Shown: one piece after another, positions 32,925 to 41,933 of the stretch
How the letters are laid out: each line of letters begins with the position of its first letter
Position numbering within the stretch: the first letter of the stretch is position 1
Assembly (NCBI RefSeq): GCF_009725205.1
Contig: NZ_WNZY01000005.1
Location: forward strand, 1 to 64,000
DNA: 64,000 nt
Source: Paenibacillus timonensis
Lineage (GTDB): Bacteria; Bacillota; Bacilli; Paenibacillales; Paenibacillaceae
Direction: 5' to 3'
Made by a program: the position numbers and the translations under genes
The notes under the pieces: model-generated
What the model saw: only the letters and a program-made list of their open reading frames with translations
The model's database searches: none
Told to the model about the DNA's origin: nothing

Positions 32925-35004
32925 GACGATCCTGCTGTTAGTTCTAGGAATATCCCTAAGTGGCTTTGCCGGATTGGTTGTCGTCAGTCAGATGCTCGGT
33001 AAAAGGGAAAATCCGCTATGGGCAGATGCTTGGGGCGCGGGCGGAACGTCTTCGCAACAACCTCTGCGCTGGATGAAGTTGCGGATCTCCTCGTTCTATC
33101 TTAAATCATATACCGTTTGGATGAAGGTGTTGCCGCTCCGGCACTACGTCGGGAAAGTTCGATTGCGTTTGGCGGTCATTCATCCTAATGACGAGATGGA
33201 ACTCAGGCGTCAAACGATGAAAATGACCTACGGTATAACGGGGACGTTTGCCGCATCGATCGCGGCGTTGACCGCGTTGAATCCTGATTGGGTTTTCTTT
33301 TTGTCACTGCTCATTGCCGCTGCCGTTCTGCAGGGTTTGATACTTGATGGTTACATCAATCGCTTGGAAACCAAGCTGCTTGAGCAACTGTTAGGTTTTT
33401 ATGCCGCGGTCCGGCACGCCTATCATCGGCATGGCATGGTGTCGGATGCGATTGAGGAAGCCGGCGAGACGACAGGCCGTGAGATCGGGGTTCATGCTCA
33501 TTTGATCAACGAAGCACTGGAGGATTCCGATCCGGACGAAGCGCTGGAGAAGTATGTTGAAACGGCGCCAAGCCGCTATTTGAAAGCCTTTGCCGGCATT
33601 TCCCGATTAGTATCGGAATACGGCGATCGCAAATCTGCGGAAGGTTCCCTGTATCTCCGTGGCATCAGCCGTTTAACCGGTGAAGTTCAATTGGAGCTAA
33701 TCCGAAAGAAAAGGCTCGACTACCTGCTCAAAGGGCTGCATGGGATCGCATTGTTGCCGGTCTTTTTTACAAAGCCCGTCGAAGTTTGGGCTAGAGGTCA
33801 TTTCCCGCTTATGGACTCGTTTTACTTGAGCAAAGCGGGGATATGGATCAAAATCGGCCTATTTCTGACCATCTTGTTCAGTTACGTGCTGTTGCAAAAG
33901 CTCAAAAGCGAAGAAGAAACAAGCTATCGAGCCAAACCGGTGAAACAGCCTTGGGAAGCGAGGATCTATGCGCATCGAATCCTTGGACGCATCTGTCGCC
34001 GGTTTGTTCCTACTGTTGAGTCCGTAACCTATCATCGAATCTCTCAACTGCTGAAGGAGACAAACCATCAGCTGCGGCTCGAATGGTTTCAGGTCAGGCG
34101 GATTTGCGCATTTTCCATGGGCTTGATCGTTACCTTGGGTGCATTCCTTGTGATCCACCATCTAGCCCAGCAGCGCATAATGACGGAACCTCCCGCCACT
34201 GCGTCCTTTTTCGGTGCTTTGCCGAAGGATGCGATAGAGGCCGGACGTCTGGACGCCGAAAGGGACGCTGCGGTGATGCGGGAAATGGAGATGTCGGCGA
34301 CGGCCGGTTATGACGCGATCGCCCGCTCCATTGAAACGATGCAAGAAAGATTCGGGGGAGGGAGTTCCCATGAAGAGCTGTCTGAGGCTGCCCGTCGGGT
34401 CATGGACAAGCTGCAGCGGTGGAATCAGGAATACCTCAGGTGGTGGGAGGTTGGGCTCGCTGTTCTGGCCGGGTTGGCCGGTTACCAGTTGCCGCTTTGG
34501 ACAGTGCAATTCCAGCGATGGATAAGGTTGATGGACATGCGCCATGAGGTGTATCAGATGCTAACGATGATTGCTATCCTGCGGGAGCTGGAGCGCATCT
34601 CCGTGGAAGAAATTTTGGAATGGCTGGCTTCTTATGCCGTGATCTTTCGAGTCCCCCTGCAAAAATGCCTGCTGGATTATGGGCATAACCCGGAGGATGC
34701 ACTCGTGGAGTTGAGGAAGGAGGTTATACTGGAGGATTTCCAACGTTTGGCGGACAAATTACTGCTGGCGTCGGAAAAACTTACAGTCGCTGACGCTTTT
34801 GACGATCTCGACAGTGATATGTCTTATCAATTTGAGCGGCGGCGGCTGGATTACGAGAAGTCACTGGAGGTTAAAGCCGGTTGGGGACGAATCATCGGAT
34901 TTACCCCAATGTATGCGCTCGTATTCGCCTATTTGGTCATTCCGCTGATCTGGATGAGTTTTGAACAGATGGGCTTGTATTTTGAACAACTCCAAAAATT
35001 GTGA
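32914..35004 (+). CDS. Fused TadB/TadC-like membrane platform protein
   Basis: About 696 residues. Several hydrophobic segments are visible: near residues 4-22, 108-145 (two helices), about 265-285, 300-325, 390-415, 510-530 and close to the C-terminus. Two GspF-like cytoplasmic helical regions appear: one with LLGFYAAVRHAYHRHGMVSD and ISRLVSEYGDR, and one with EVYQMLTMIAILRELERISV and LEDFQRLADKLLLASE. In ordinary Tad systems these are separate TadB and TadC proteins. TTG 32914 overlaps the ATPase stop by 11 bp, behind GGGGGGAGA. Fusion is inferred from the two-part pattern and needs a profile search. Confidence 0.75.
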   Translation: MELKTILLLVLGISLSGFAGLVVVSQMLGKRENPLWADAWGAGGTSSQQPLRWMKLRISSFYLKSYTVWMKVLPLRHYVGKVRLRLAVIHPNDEMELRRQTMKMTYGITGTFAASIAALTALNPDWVFFLSLLIAAAVLQGLILDGYINRLETKLLEQLLGFYAAVRHAYHRHGMVSDAIEEAGETTGREIGVHAHLINEALEDSDPDEALEKYVETAPSRYLKAFAGISRLVSEYGDRKSAEGSLYLRGISRLTGEVQLELIRKKRLDYLLKGLHGIALLPVFFTKPVEVWARGHFPLMDSFYLSKAGIWIKIGLFLTILFSYVLLQKLKSEEETSYRAKPVKQPWEARIYAHRILGRICRRFVPTVESVTYHRISQLLKETNHQLRLEWFQVRRICAFSMGLIVTLGAFLVIHHLAQQRIMTEPPATASFFGALPKDAIEAGRLDAERDAAVMREMEMSATAGYDAIARSIETMQERFGGGSSHEELSEAARRVMDKLQRWNQEYLRWWEVGLAVLAGLAGYQLPLWTVQFQRWIRLMDMRHEVYQMLTMIAILRELERISVEEILEWLASYAVIFRVPLQKCLLDYGHNPEDALVELRKEVILEDFQRLADKLLLASEKLTVADAFDDLDSDMSYQFERRRLDYEKSLEVKAGWGRIIGFTPMYALVFAYLVIPLIWMSFEQMGLYFEQLQKL

Positions 35005-35026
35005 GGAATAAAGGAGGCACTTATCG

Positions 35027-35518
35027 ATGAACAACGCTTCATCCGCTTTAAAAGTCGCGGCCGGCATTTTTTTGACCATCGCATTAATTACGATTGTTGT
35101 CATTTTGTTCGTATCTGCCCAGGAAGCCACGAAAACGGCGCAGAACAGCTTTTCCGACATCCAGACGGAATTGTCCCAAGCTTCATTTACCGTCTATGAT
35201 GACACGACGGTCAGCGGGTCGCAAGTGACTAACGCGCTGCGAAAATTTAAGGATCGAGATCAGTTCGGGATATTGGTGAAAACCGGGAAGAACAGCGGTG
35301 GGGAATGGTATGGAGATGTTCTCCTCATCAATGAGCCTGTTTCCTCGGAACGGTATGGATCTGTAAACGGACAAAGCTATGCCGCGATTAGCAACGCTTG
35401 GGACGAACGTCTTAATGAATATGTCAATCCTAGCGGCAAATTTAAAGCGTTGGTCGTCAAGGACAGCTCCAACGTAGTCCGCGGATTAATCTTTACGCAA
35501 ACGACGCTGATTCCATAA
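35027..35518 (+). CDS. Pilin-like membrane-anchored protein
   Basis: A 163-residue protein behind AAAGGAGGCAC, the strongest ribosome-binding site in the locus, consistent with a major structural subunit. It has a 10-residue polar leader, a hydrophobic helix (about 9-31, VAAGIFLTIALITIVVILFVSA), then a helix EATKTAQNSFSDIQTELSQ and a beta-rich body ending in ARGLIFTQT-like strands. There is no clear prepilin peptidase site (no Gly followed by a Glu at +5), so it is pilin-like in shape only. Its family is unknown to me. Confidence 0.72.
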   Translation: MNNASSALKVAAGIFLTIALITIVVILFVSAQEATKTAQNSFSDIQTELSQASFTVYDDTTVSGSQVTNALRKFKDRDQFGILVKTGKNSGGEWYGDVLLINEPVSSERYGSVNGQSYAAISNAWDERLNEYVNPSGKFKALVVKDSSNVVRGLIFTQTTLIP

Positions 35519-35546
35519 GAATCGCGGGTTGGGGGCACAGATCAAG

Positions 35547-36011
35547 ATGTTTAATCAGGTGAAAAGTCTAGTTTGGCTGCTCTTTTCTGTCAGTTCTTTT
35601 CTAGCTGCAACCCTTTATACCCTTGAAATCGAGAAGGACCAGAACGCTTCCTACGATGCGATTGCCATGCAGCTGCACGGCGTTGGGCGAAGTGTTTATG
35701 CTCATGAGGGGAAGGATTCTGTATGGGAAACGGCGGCGAACCTAGGCGATGACGATCTGCTGGAATTGACGAGTGAAAGGGTGACAGGGAATCAAATATT
35801 ACATCGTCTTCCGGATTGGATCGATCACGGCGTAGTTATCGAAGTGGACGGCGAAATCTTGAATGCCCCCCTGATTGGCCTGCTGGAAGATGAACTGGAG
35901 CAAAGCCGATCGCGCGCCGTAACCGTACTAGAGCTACGGGAGGAATATAGCGCGGAACGTATGAAAGATTCTTCTGGAAAAGAAATCCGCGTCATTTTTC
36001 GTAGAAAGTAG
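35547..36011 (+). CDS. Small membrane-anchored protein, possible minor pilin
   Basis: About 154 residues: an N-terminal hydrophobic anchor (LVWLLFSVSSFLAATLYTL, residues ~7-25) and a short extracytoplasmic domain with ILHRLPDWIDHGVVIEVDGE and charged C-terminus. ATG 35547 is used; TTG 35529 is an in-frame alternative. It lies 28 bp after the pilin-like gene and 10 bp before the next. No known domain is recognised; position and architecture suggest a minor subunit of the same surface structure. Confidence 0.68.
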   Translation: MFNQVKSLVWLLFSVSSFLAATLYTLEIEKDQNASYDAIAMQLHGVGRSVYAHEGKDSVWETAANLGDDDLLELTSERVTGNQILHRLPDWIDHGVVIEVDGEILNAPLIGLLEDELEQSRSRAVTVLELREEYSAERMKDSSGKEIRVIFRRK

Positions 36012-36021
36012 GTGGCTGGAG

Positions 36022-36564
36022 ATGGTCAATGCCTTGTCCAAAATAACAGCCGCTCTGCTTGCCGTGCTGCTCCTGTTTCTGTTTCCAGCATTGCAAGCGG
36101 CGCAACGGCAGGAGGATATCCGGTATTTGGCTGCCTATCGGACATTAGTGCAGTTTACCGATGCGGTTCGGAACAAAGGGATCGTGACGCCAAAGATGTA
36201 TGAGGATTTTATCCGCGAAATCGAAATCACTGGGGGAGGGTATGAGGTTGAATTGGAACACCGGCATAAAACCTATCATCCGGAATACGGTGATCCGGCC
36301 GACCCCACGTCCTTCCTGAACGACTTTAGCGTCGTCTACGATGCGTTTTATACTTCGGATATTTTGCAGGCTATGTTTCCAACTGGAACGGGGAACAAAG
36401 GTGACAACTATGTGCTCCAGGAAGGTGATTTCTTTGCTGTCACGGTTGTTGATCTTTCTCGCAGCCCGTTAGATATTTTATCGGAGTTTTTATATAACGG
36501 TGCAGGTAAAGAAAAGCCGTCTCTGCTAACCTATGGAGGTATGGTTCTAAATGAAGATTACTGA
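36022..36564 (+). CDS. Small membrane-anchored protein of the Tad-like locus
   Basis: A 180-residue protein with a hydrophobic anchor at residues ~8-26 (ITAALLAVLLLFLFPALQA), followed by AYRTLVQFTDAVRNKGIVTPKMYEDF, a segment seen in Firmicute pilus-locus proteins of unknown function. The body is acidic and aromatic. The ATG is preceded by GGTGGCTGGAG, and the 3' end overlaps the next gene by 14 bp. No prepilin peptidase motif. Function unknown beyond operon membership. Confidence 0.7.
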   Translation: MVNALSKITAALLAVLLLFLFPALQAAQRQEDIRYLAAYRTLVQFTDAVRNKGIVTPKMYEDFIREIEITGGGYEVELEHRHKTYHPEYGDPADPTSFLNDFSVVYDAFYTSDILQAMFPTGTGNKGDNYVLQEGDFFAVTVVDLSRSPLDILSEFLYNGAGKEKPSLLTYGGMVLNEDY

Positions 36565-37543
36565 CTGGGCTGTCATTTTTGTGTTGATCGTCGCTCCGAT
36601 CTTTTGGCTGAACGGCCAGCGGGTGGAGAATCTGAGGGAAGTAAACCGGCTTGAAACCCGATATACTGCTGCAATGCGCACGGCAGTCCAAGATGCGGCG
36701 GTTGCGCTGAATCGAAACGAGCTCCAGCAATTCGAGAGCGGGTACGGATCAGAGAAATGGATGCGTGCGGATAAGGAGCAAGCGCTCGCCGCACTACTTC
36801 GAAGTTTATACCTAAACTTTGGGGTCGCTGACGATCCGGTGGGACAACACGCGCTCCTCGGCTATATTCCAGCGGTTGTCGTCATGGATTATGATGGTTA
36901 TTTCCTGTATTCGGCAGATGCTGAAAGGAACACGGATACGTTCGCATACCACTGGAGTGACAGAAAACCATATACATACTCCGATGTTGACGGGAATAGC
37001 ATTGCTTTGACTTTGGACAGGAAAGTAACAGCTTATGATGCTGCGGCAGACCGCTGGGTTAGCGGGCTGCAATCCGAGATCAAATCGGAAGTTTCCATTC
37101 CGCTGTTACAGAGCGATGAGGAATTTGAGGCCGTTCGGCGCGCTACGATCGTCCGCCTCATTGAAGAGGACTTAGCCCGGACGATCCGCCTTCACAATCT
37201 GCTCGCCGAGAAACGTGGCGCACACTATACTTTCACGTTGCCGGTCATCCCACAAGAGGACTGGAACAACACGCTGAATGATGTTGGAATTCTGGTATTT
37301 CTGCAAGGCATTCCAGTTGGGAATCTTCATTACAACAACTATGCAATAGGTGGGGGGAGGCTGGATCGAACGCCGACGATCCTGGGAGCGGTTGATCCCT
37401 CGACAGGGATGAAATACTTCTATCGAGAGTCCTGCTCAAAGGCTCGAGAGTTAGGATACCGTGAGGAAGAGATATTCTCCGGTGAACGTGAGGCAGCCGG
37501 AAACGGTTATTATCCGTTGGATTGTCGGACAAGCGGACCGTAA
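36551..37543 (+). CDS. Membrane-anchored extracellular protein, last gene of the Tad-like locus
   Basis: A 330-residue protein with an N-terminal anchor (about 6-22, WAVIFVLIVAPIFWLNG), a helical stretch NRLETRYTAAMRTAVQDAAVAL resembling the stem helix of pseudopilins or TadE-like proteins, and a large exterior domain containing VVVMDYDGYFLYSAD and VGILVFLQGIPVG. There are only two Cys, both near the C-terminus. It could be a tip adhesin or minor pilin. It overlaps the preceding gene and ends 20 bp before a GC-rich hairpin. Confidence 0.7.
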   Translation: MKITDWAVIFVLIVAPIFWLNGQRVENLREVNRLETRYTAAMRTAVQDAAVALNRNELQQFESGYGSEKWMRADKEQALAALLRSLYLNFGVADDPVGQHALLGYIPAVVVMDYDGYFLYSADAERNTDTFAYHWSDRKPYTYSDVDGNSIALTLDRKVTAYDAAADRWVSGLQSEIKSEVSIPLLQSDEEFEAVRRATIVRLIEEDLARTIRLHNLLAEKRGAHYTFTLPVIPQEDWNNTLNDVGILVFLQGIPVGNLHYNNYAIGGGRLDRTPTILGAVDPSTGMKYFYRESCSKARELGYREEEIFSGEREAAGNGYYPLDCRTSGP

Positions 37544-37563
37544 AGAGGAGATACACGTTGACG

Positions 37564-37592
37564 AAGGGGCCAGCTTTGGGCCGGCCCCTTTG
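37564..37592. terminator. GC-rich hairpin between convergent genes
   Basis: AAGGGGCC / GGCCCCTT with short T runs on either strand; likely stops transcripts of both the Tad-like locus and the leftward SDR gene. Confidence 0.6.
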
Positions 37593-37605
37593 CCAACGAC
37601 AGCGA

Positions 37606-38355
37606 TTATTTGAAGGAAGCATACCCTTCGTCTGCCATGACGACGCTACCGTTAATGGCACTAGCCTCGTCCAGCGTCAACAAGTAAACGGTATCGGCCA
37701 CCTGTTCCGGTAATGTCAATTTGTTGCCCATCACTTTGGACTTCATCGAATCGACCATGCCCTTGTCTTTATAACCTTGAATGATCGGAGTATCGACGGC
37801 CCCAGGCGCCACAGCAATAACCCGGATACCCCAGTCTGCCATTTCCAGAGCGGCGGATTTGGTCATCATAATTACGGCACCCTTAGAGGCATGGTATGCG
37901 AAGGTACCGGGGGAAGCAAGGAAGCCAAACACCGAAGCGGTGTTAATGATGACCCCTTTGATCCCTAGCTCACGCATTTTTTTGCCAGCGGCGATGATGC
38001 CGTACGCAACGCCATGCTGGTTCACCTGAATGACGTTATGATAATCGTTTAGATTTTGGTCCAGCACCGGGGTGACCCGGCCAATCCCGGCATTATTGAA
38101 CATGACATCGATTCTTCCGTAAGTATCCACCGCTTTTTCTACCAAGGCTTCAACATCTTCATACTTAGAAACATCGGTTTTGACGAAGATGGCTTTACCT
38201 CCGTTTGCCATAATTTGTTCTGCGACTGCTTGTCCGCCAGCCTCATTAAAATCAGCTACAACGACCCGATCCCCTTTGGAGGCAAATTTGAAAGCGGTTT
38301 CTTTACCGATTCCACTAGCTCCCCCGGTCACGATGGCTACTCTGTTTTGTTGCAT
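37606..38355 (-). CDS. Short-chain dehydrogenase/reductase
   Basis: A 249-residue classical SDR. Cofactor loop TGGASGIG (residues ~11-18) followed by VVVADFNE, where the Asp after the second strand favours NAD(H); structural NNAG; catalytic Ser in NTASVFG and YHASK. Such enzymes oxidise or reduce alcohols and ketones; acetoin/diacetyl or sugar-alcohol substrates are possible but not shown. The start is set at 38355, with AGGAGAA seven bases upstream; the frame extends further without a site. A LysR gene is divergent, suggesting it controls this enzyme. Confidence 0.9.
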   Translation of the reverse strand: MQQNRVAIVTGGASGIGKETAFKFASKGDRVVVADFNEAGGQAVAEQIMANGGKAIFVKTDVSKYEDVEALVEKAVDTYGRIDVMFNNAGIGRVTPVLDQNLNDYHNVIQVNQHGVAYGIIAAGKKMRELGIKGVIINTASVFGFLASPGTFAYHASKGAVIMMTKSAALEMADWGIRVIAVAPGAVDTPIIQGYKDKGMVDSMKSKVMGNKLTLPEQVADTVYLLTLDEASAINGSVVMADEGYASFK

Positions 38356-38498
38356 GAGTACTTCTCCTGCCTCTCTTTGATATTTATGAAGTTCTGTACT
38401 ATGATTGTAACAAAAGTCATTGTTAAACAAAATTTATATATAATTAGTATCAAATAAGAATTACTTAAGAAGTGGTTCGACCGCAGGGAGGGAATTCC

Positions 38499-39377
38499 AT
38501 GAACCTGGAGCAGTTGGAGTATATTGTAGATGTGGCAAAAACAAAATCGCTGACCAAAACGGCCCAAAACGCTCATGTTACTTTATCCGCTGTTAGCCAG
38601 TCCATCTCTTTACTGGAATCGGAACTTGGAGTGGTGTTATTTAACCGGTCGCGAGGGGTTGGTGCTGTTCCAACGCCGGAAGGACAGTCGATTATTGGAC
38701 GAGCTGCAGAGATATTGTCCAAACTCGAAGCCCTTCGGTCCGAAGCCAACTCCTACAGTGACAAGCTAAGCGGCGAGTTGATCATCGCAACGATCCCCGG
38801 TCCGATGCATTTATTGATGGAGGCGATTGCAGGCTTTAGGAAGGATTACCCTGAGGTCAAGGTCCGTATTTTCGAGCAGGGACCCAAAGAAATTTTGGAT
38901 GAACTGCAAAGCGGAGGAATCGATCTTGGCTTTATCGCGCTGACATCGGATCTTCTGGCTCAACATAAAACATTACATTTTGAAAAGCTTTTTACCGGTA
39001 AAATGGTCGTTGGTGTACCTAAAACTTCATTGCTTGCTCTAGAGCGGTCGATGAAACCGGAGCAGCTTGTCGGATATTCCCTTGTCCTGTATGACGATGA
39101 GCATATTCGTCATTACTTAACTACTAGACTCGCAGAATACGGAGAGCCGGATATTTTGTTCGCTACCAACAATGTTCAGGCAATTCAAGGCGCGGTGAGG
39201 GAAGGGCTTGCGCTTACGGTTGGAGTGGATTATTCTTTCGAAAGCGGAGGGCAGGCGGATATCGTGCCGGTCGAGCTGGATCTGCCGGATTTTGGGCCGG
39301 TGTATTACGGCTGGGTAATCCCTAAAGGCAAACAGGCCTCAGCGATCACCAAATGCTTTATACGCCGGATACAATAA
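38499..39377 (+). CDS. LysR-family transcriptional regulator
   Basis: A 292-residue activator/repressor. The N-terminal winged helix-turn-helix is LEQLEYIVDVAKTKSLTKTAQ, then VTLSAVSQSISLLESELGVVLFNRS. The co-inducer domain (about 90-290) has GELIIATIPGPMH, LDLGFIALT-type strand and a periplasmic-binding fold. ATG 38499 follows GGGAGGGAATTCC. It is divergent from the SDR gene with 143 bp between, the classic arrangement for a LysR regulator and its target. The ligand is unknown. Confidence 0.92.
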   Translation: MNLEQLEYIVDVAKTKSLTKTAQNAHVTLSAVSQSISLLESELGVVLFNRSRGVGAVPTPEGQSIIGRAAEILSKLEALRSEANSYSDKLSGELIIATIPGPMHLLMEAIAGFRKDYPEVKVRIFEQGPKEILDELQSGGIDLGFIALTSDLLAQHKTLHFEKLFTGKMVVGVPKTSLLALERSMKPEQLVGYSLVLYDDEHIRHYLTTRLAEYGEPDILFATNNVQAIQGAVREGLALTVGVDYSFESGGQADIVPVELDLPDFGPVYYGWVIPKGKQASAITKCFIRRIQ

Positions 39378-39419
39378 GATTCAAGGATATGAGCAGTGGA
39401 GAGGAGATCATGGAAGGTT

Positions 39420-40466
39420 ATGGATCAGGAACATCAAAGGAAACAACCGGATCGTTATTCGCGGCAAAGGTTGTTTACTCCTATAGGCAGTACCGGACAA
39501 GACAAGCTTGAGCAGGCGAAGGTACTGGTCGTCGGTGCGGGAGCACTTGGCACCGGTATCGCTGAAACGCTAGTGCGCGCGGGAGTGGGCCATCTCGTGA
39601 TCGCTGACCGGGATTACGTGGAATGGAGCAATTTGCAGCGACAACAGTTGTTTTCTGAAGCGGACGCAGCCGAGCGGGTACCTAAAGCGATTGCTGCCCG
39701 ACAGCGGTTAGCCGCGATCAACAGTCAGGTGCGCATCGATGCCCATGTGATGGATGTCGACCCGGAAGAGTTGGAAGCTTTAATCTCTGGCGTCGATTTG
39801 ATTATGGATGCGACGGATAATTTCGATACAAGATTGATGATCAATGATATATCGCAAAAATATCGCATTCCGTGGGTTTATGGCGGTTGCGTCGGAAGTT
39901 ACGGCATTACTTACACGATCTTGCCAGGCGAGACCCCTTGCCTGAATTGCCTCCTGGGTACCGTACCGCTCGGCGGGGATACCTGCGACACGGTCGGCGT
40001 CATACCGCCTGCCGTACAACTGGTTGTAGCCCATCAAACAACAGAAGCGCTGAAGCTATTAACCGGGCACCCCGAGACACTTCGCGGTACATTGCTGACC
40101 TTTGATCTATGGCGGAACGAGCAAGCTTCAATCAAGGTTGGTTCCGCCAAGCGGGACGACTGCCTTTCCTGTGGAAGCGGAGCTACCTTCCCGTATCTGT
40201 CCGCTTCCAGCCATCGGAAAACGGAAGTACTCTGCGGTAGGGATACGGTTCAGATTCGACCGGCCGCTAAACGAAACATTCAACTGCAAGAGATGGCGGA
40301 TAAGTTGAGCCGATTGCAGGAGGGGACGGTAGAAGTCAACCCGTTTTTGCTTTCCTTTACGATTGGCGAACGTCGGTTGGTCTTGTTTACGGATGGGCGG
40401 GCACTCATTCATGGCACGCAAGATCCGGTCGAGGCCAGAACGATCTATGACCGTTATTTAGGTTAA
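39420..40466 (+). CDS. ThiF/MoeB-family adenylyltransferase
   Basis: A 348-residue E1-like enzyme that adenylates the C-terminal Gly of a sulfur-carrier protein (ThiS or MoaD) for thiamine or molybdopterin synthesis. Features: RYSRQRLFTPIG, nucleotide loop VVGAGALGTGIAETLVRAGVG, IADRDYVEWSNLQRQQLF with the catalytic Arg and Asp, DATDNFDTR, and the paired zinc cysteines CLNC and CLSC. There is no rhodanese domain; the last ~80 residues are an extra small domain. ATG 39420 is chosen although its site is weak. No carrier-protein gene is adjacent, so the pathway is undecided. Confidence 0.88.
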   Translation: MDQEHQRKQPDRYSRQRLFTPIGSTGQDKLEQAKVLVVGAGALGTGIAETLVRAGVGHLVIADRDYVEWSNLQRQQLFSEADAAERVPKAIAARQRLAAINSQVRIDAHVMDVDPEELEALISGVDLIMDATDNFDTRLMINDISQKYRIPWVYGGCVGSYGITYTILPGETPCLNCLLGTVPLGGDTCDTVGVIPPAVQLVVAHQTTEALKLLTGHPETLRGTLLTFDLWRNEQASIKVGSAKRDDCLSCGSGATFPYLSASSHRKTEVLCGRDTVQIRPAAKRNIQLQEMADKLSRLQEGTVEVNPFLLSFTIGERRLVLFTDGRALIHGTQDPVEARTIYDRYLG

Positions 40467-40565
40467 GCCTAACCGAGATTGTATAGCGACGACCGAATGG
40501 TTTGCCGCAGGAATGACCATCTTATTAATGAAGAAATAGCAGATGCAGCGTAAGGTGGTCGCGCG

Positions 40566-41243
40566 ATGAAAAGGTACATCATACTTGTGTTGGAGGATCC
40601 TACCGAGGGAGAGCGTATCAAATCCGGGCTGGAGGAAGCCGGTTATCGGATCGGGTGGAGGCAGAACGAAATAGGCGTTCTTCGATGGCTGGAAGAGGAC
40701 CTTCCGGATTTGCTGCTACTGGGTACGGATTTGCCGAATGATGCCTCGTCTGTCCTTCAGGAGGAAATTGGCCGATTTGCTCCGTTTCCGATCCTACTTT
40801 TGCTTAAGGAGTGGAGCTCGGAGGCGGTTGTCGCCGGTTTTGCCCGGGGAGCTAACGACGTGGTTCAGGTTACAATCCCCATGGCTGAACTGTATGCCCG
40901 AATTGGCCATTTGATTTCATTGTTCAAACGATTGGGGGATGGCTCCTTAACCGAGTTGTCGTTTGAGGATTTGCGAATGGAACTGCGCAGCCGCAAGGCG
41001 TGGAGAGACGGAGAACCTATCAAGTTGACGCCAAAGGAATTCGATTTGCTGCTTTTTCTGTTGAAACGGGCGGGGAAAGTGTGTGGGCGAGAGATGCTCT
41101 TACAGCAAGTGTGGGGTTATGATTTTGCAACAGGAACGAATGTGGTAGACGTCTATATCCGTCATTTGCGCAAAAAAATAGATAGCGGTCATACAAAAAA
41201 ACTGTTGCATACCGTTCGTGGCACCGGATATATGCTTGGTTAA
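40566..41243 (+). CDS. OmpR-type regulator with degenerate receiver domain
   Basis: A 225-residue protein with an intact PhoB-type winged helix (ELRSRKAWRDGEPIKLTPKEFDLLLFLL, VWGYDFATGTNVVDVYIRHLRKKI, GTGYML). The receiver half keeps the fold pattern and an acidic pair (Glu10, Asp11), but the phospho-acceptor position in DLLLLGTDLP is Gly53, the switch Thr/Ser is replaced in PILLLLKE, and no Lys precedes Pro105. It therefore cannot be phosphorylated in the usual way and belongs to the atypical regulators that respond to ligand or constitutive dimerisation. No histidine kinase is adjacent. AAGGTGGTC precedes the ATG. Confidence 0.88.
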   Translation: MKRYIILVLEDPTEGERIKSGLEEAGYRIGWRQNEIGVLRWLEEDLPDLLLLGTDLPNDASSVLQEEIGRFAPFPILLLLKEWSSEAVVAGFARGANDVVQVTIPMAELYARIGHLISLFKRLGDGSLTELSFEDLRMELRSRKAWRDGEPIKLTPKEFDLLLFLLKRAGKVCGREMLLQQVWGYDFATGTNVVDVYIRHLRKKIDSGHTKKLLHTVRGTGYMLG

Positions 41244-41356
41244 ACAGGAAATAACCCGGACATTGGCATGCCAGGTTATCTTCAGGTCAAAAAGCCGCTG
41301 CGATCGATAGATCTATGCAACGACTTCTTGATTAAGTAGTATGGGGGCTTGTCCAA

Positions 41357-41866
41357 CTACAGGACGCGACGAGCCTTCAGATAAGTTCTTTGCCAGTTGC
41401 CCGAATTCAGATTGGAGATCGTTACGCCTGGTTTACCGTAAGTGTGCAGAATCTTTCCGCTACCCATGTAGATCGCCACATGCGTTACGTTTCTCCCGTT
41501 AGCCCGGCTGCCGCTAGAGAAGAACACCAAATCGCCAGCTTTCAGATTCGACTTTGAAACAGCATAACCCGCTTTCGCTTGCGCTGAGGAAGTACGAGGC
41601 AAAGTAACGCCGTACTTTTTAAATACATATTTCGTAAACGAAGAACAGTCGAATACTCGGGTCGTGGAAGTGGATGCACCGAATTTATATGGCGTGCCCA
41701 AAAAATTCTTACCGTAGTTTACAACTTGCGATCCTTTGGAAACGGCGGTGCTTGTTGCAGACTGGGCTTGTACAGGTTCAGCCCCGCTAGCAAGCAGCGT
41801 ACTGAAACCGATGGCGGACGCAAGTCCGACCGTCAATACTTTTTGGAAAAGGGTGCGATTATTCAT
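41357..41866 (-). CDS. Secreted NlpC/P60 (C40) peptidoglycan hydrolase
   Basis: A 169-residue secreted endopeptidase. A signal peptide (about 1-35, cleavage near VQAQSA) is followed directly by a single C40 domain: Cys74 in VFDCSSFTKYVF, His129 in NVTHVAIYMG and His141 in LHTYGK. No SH3 or LysM wall-binding part is present, so it is a minimal form that cleaves D-Glu-to-diamino acid bonds in stem peptides. The upstream ~190 bp is AT-rich; I looked for the c-di-AMP riboswitch that often precedes such genes and do not see it. Confidence 0.9.
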   Translation of the reverse strand: MNNRTLFQKVLTVGLASAIGFSTLLASGAEPVQAQSATSTAVSKGSQVVNYGKNFLGTPYKFGASTSTTRVFDCSSFTKYVFKKYGVTLPRTSSAQAKAGYAVSKSNLKAGDLVFFSSGSRANGRNVTHVAIYMGSGKILHTYGKPGVTISNLNSGNWQRTYLKARRVL

Positions 41867-41933
41867 GTAGTAGTACCTCCAAAGATATTGTTTTTTGACC
41901 GGTTCGTAAATGAAGTATAACAGATTTGTAATA

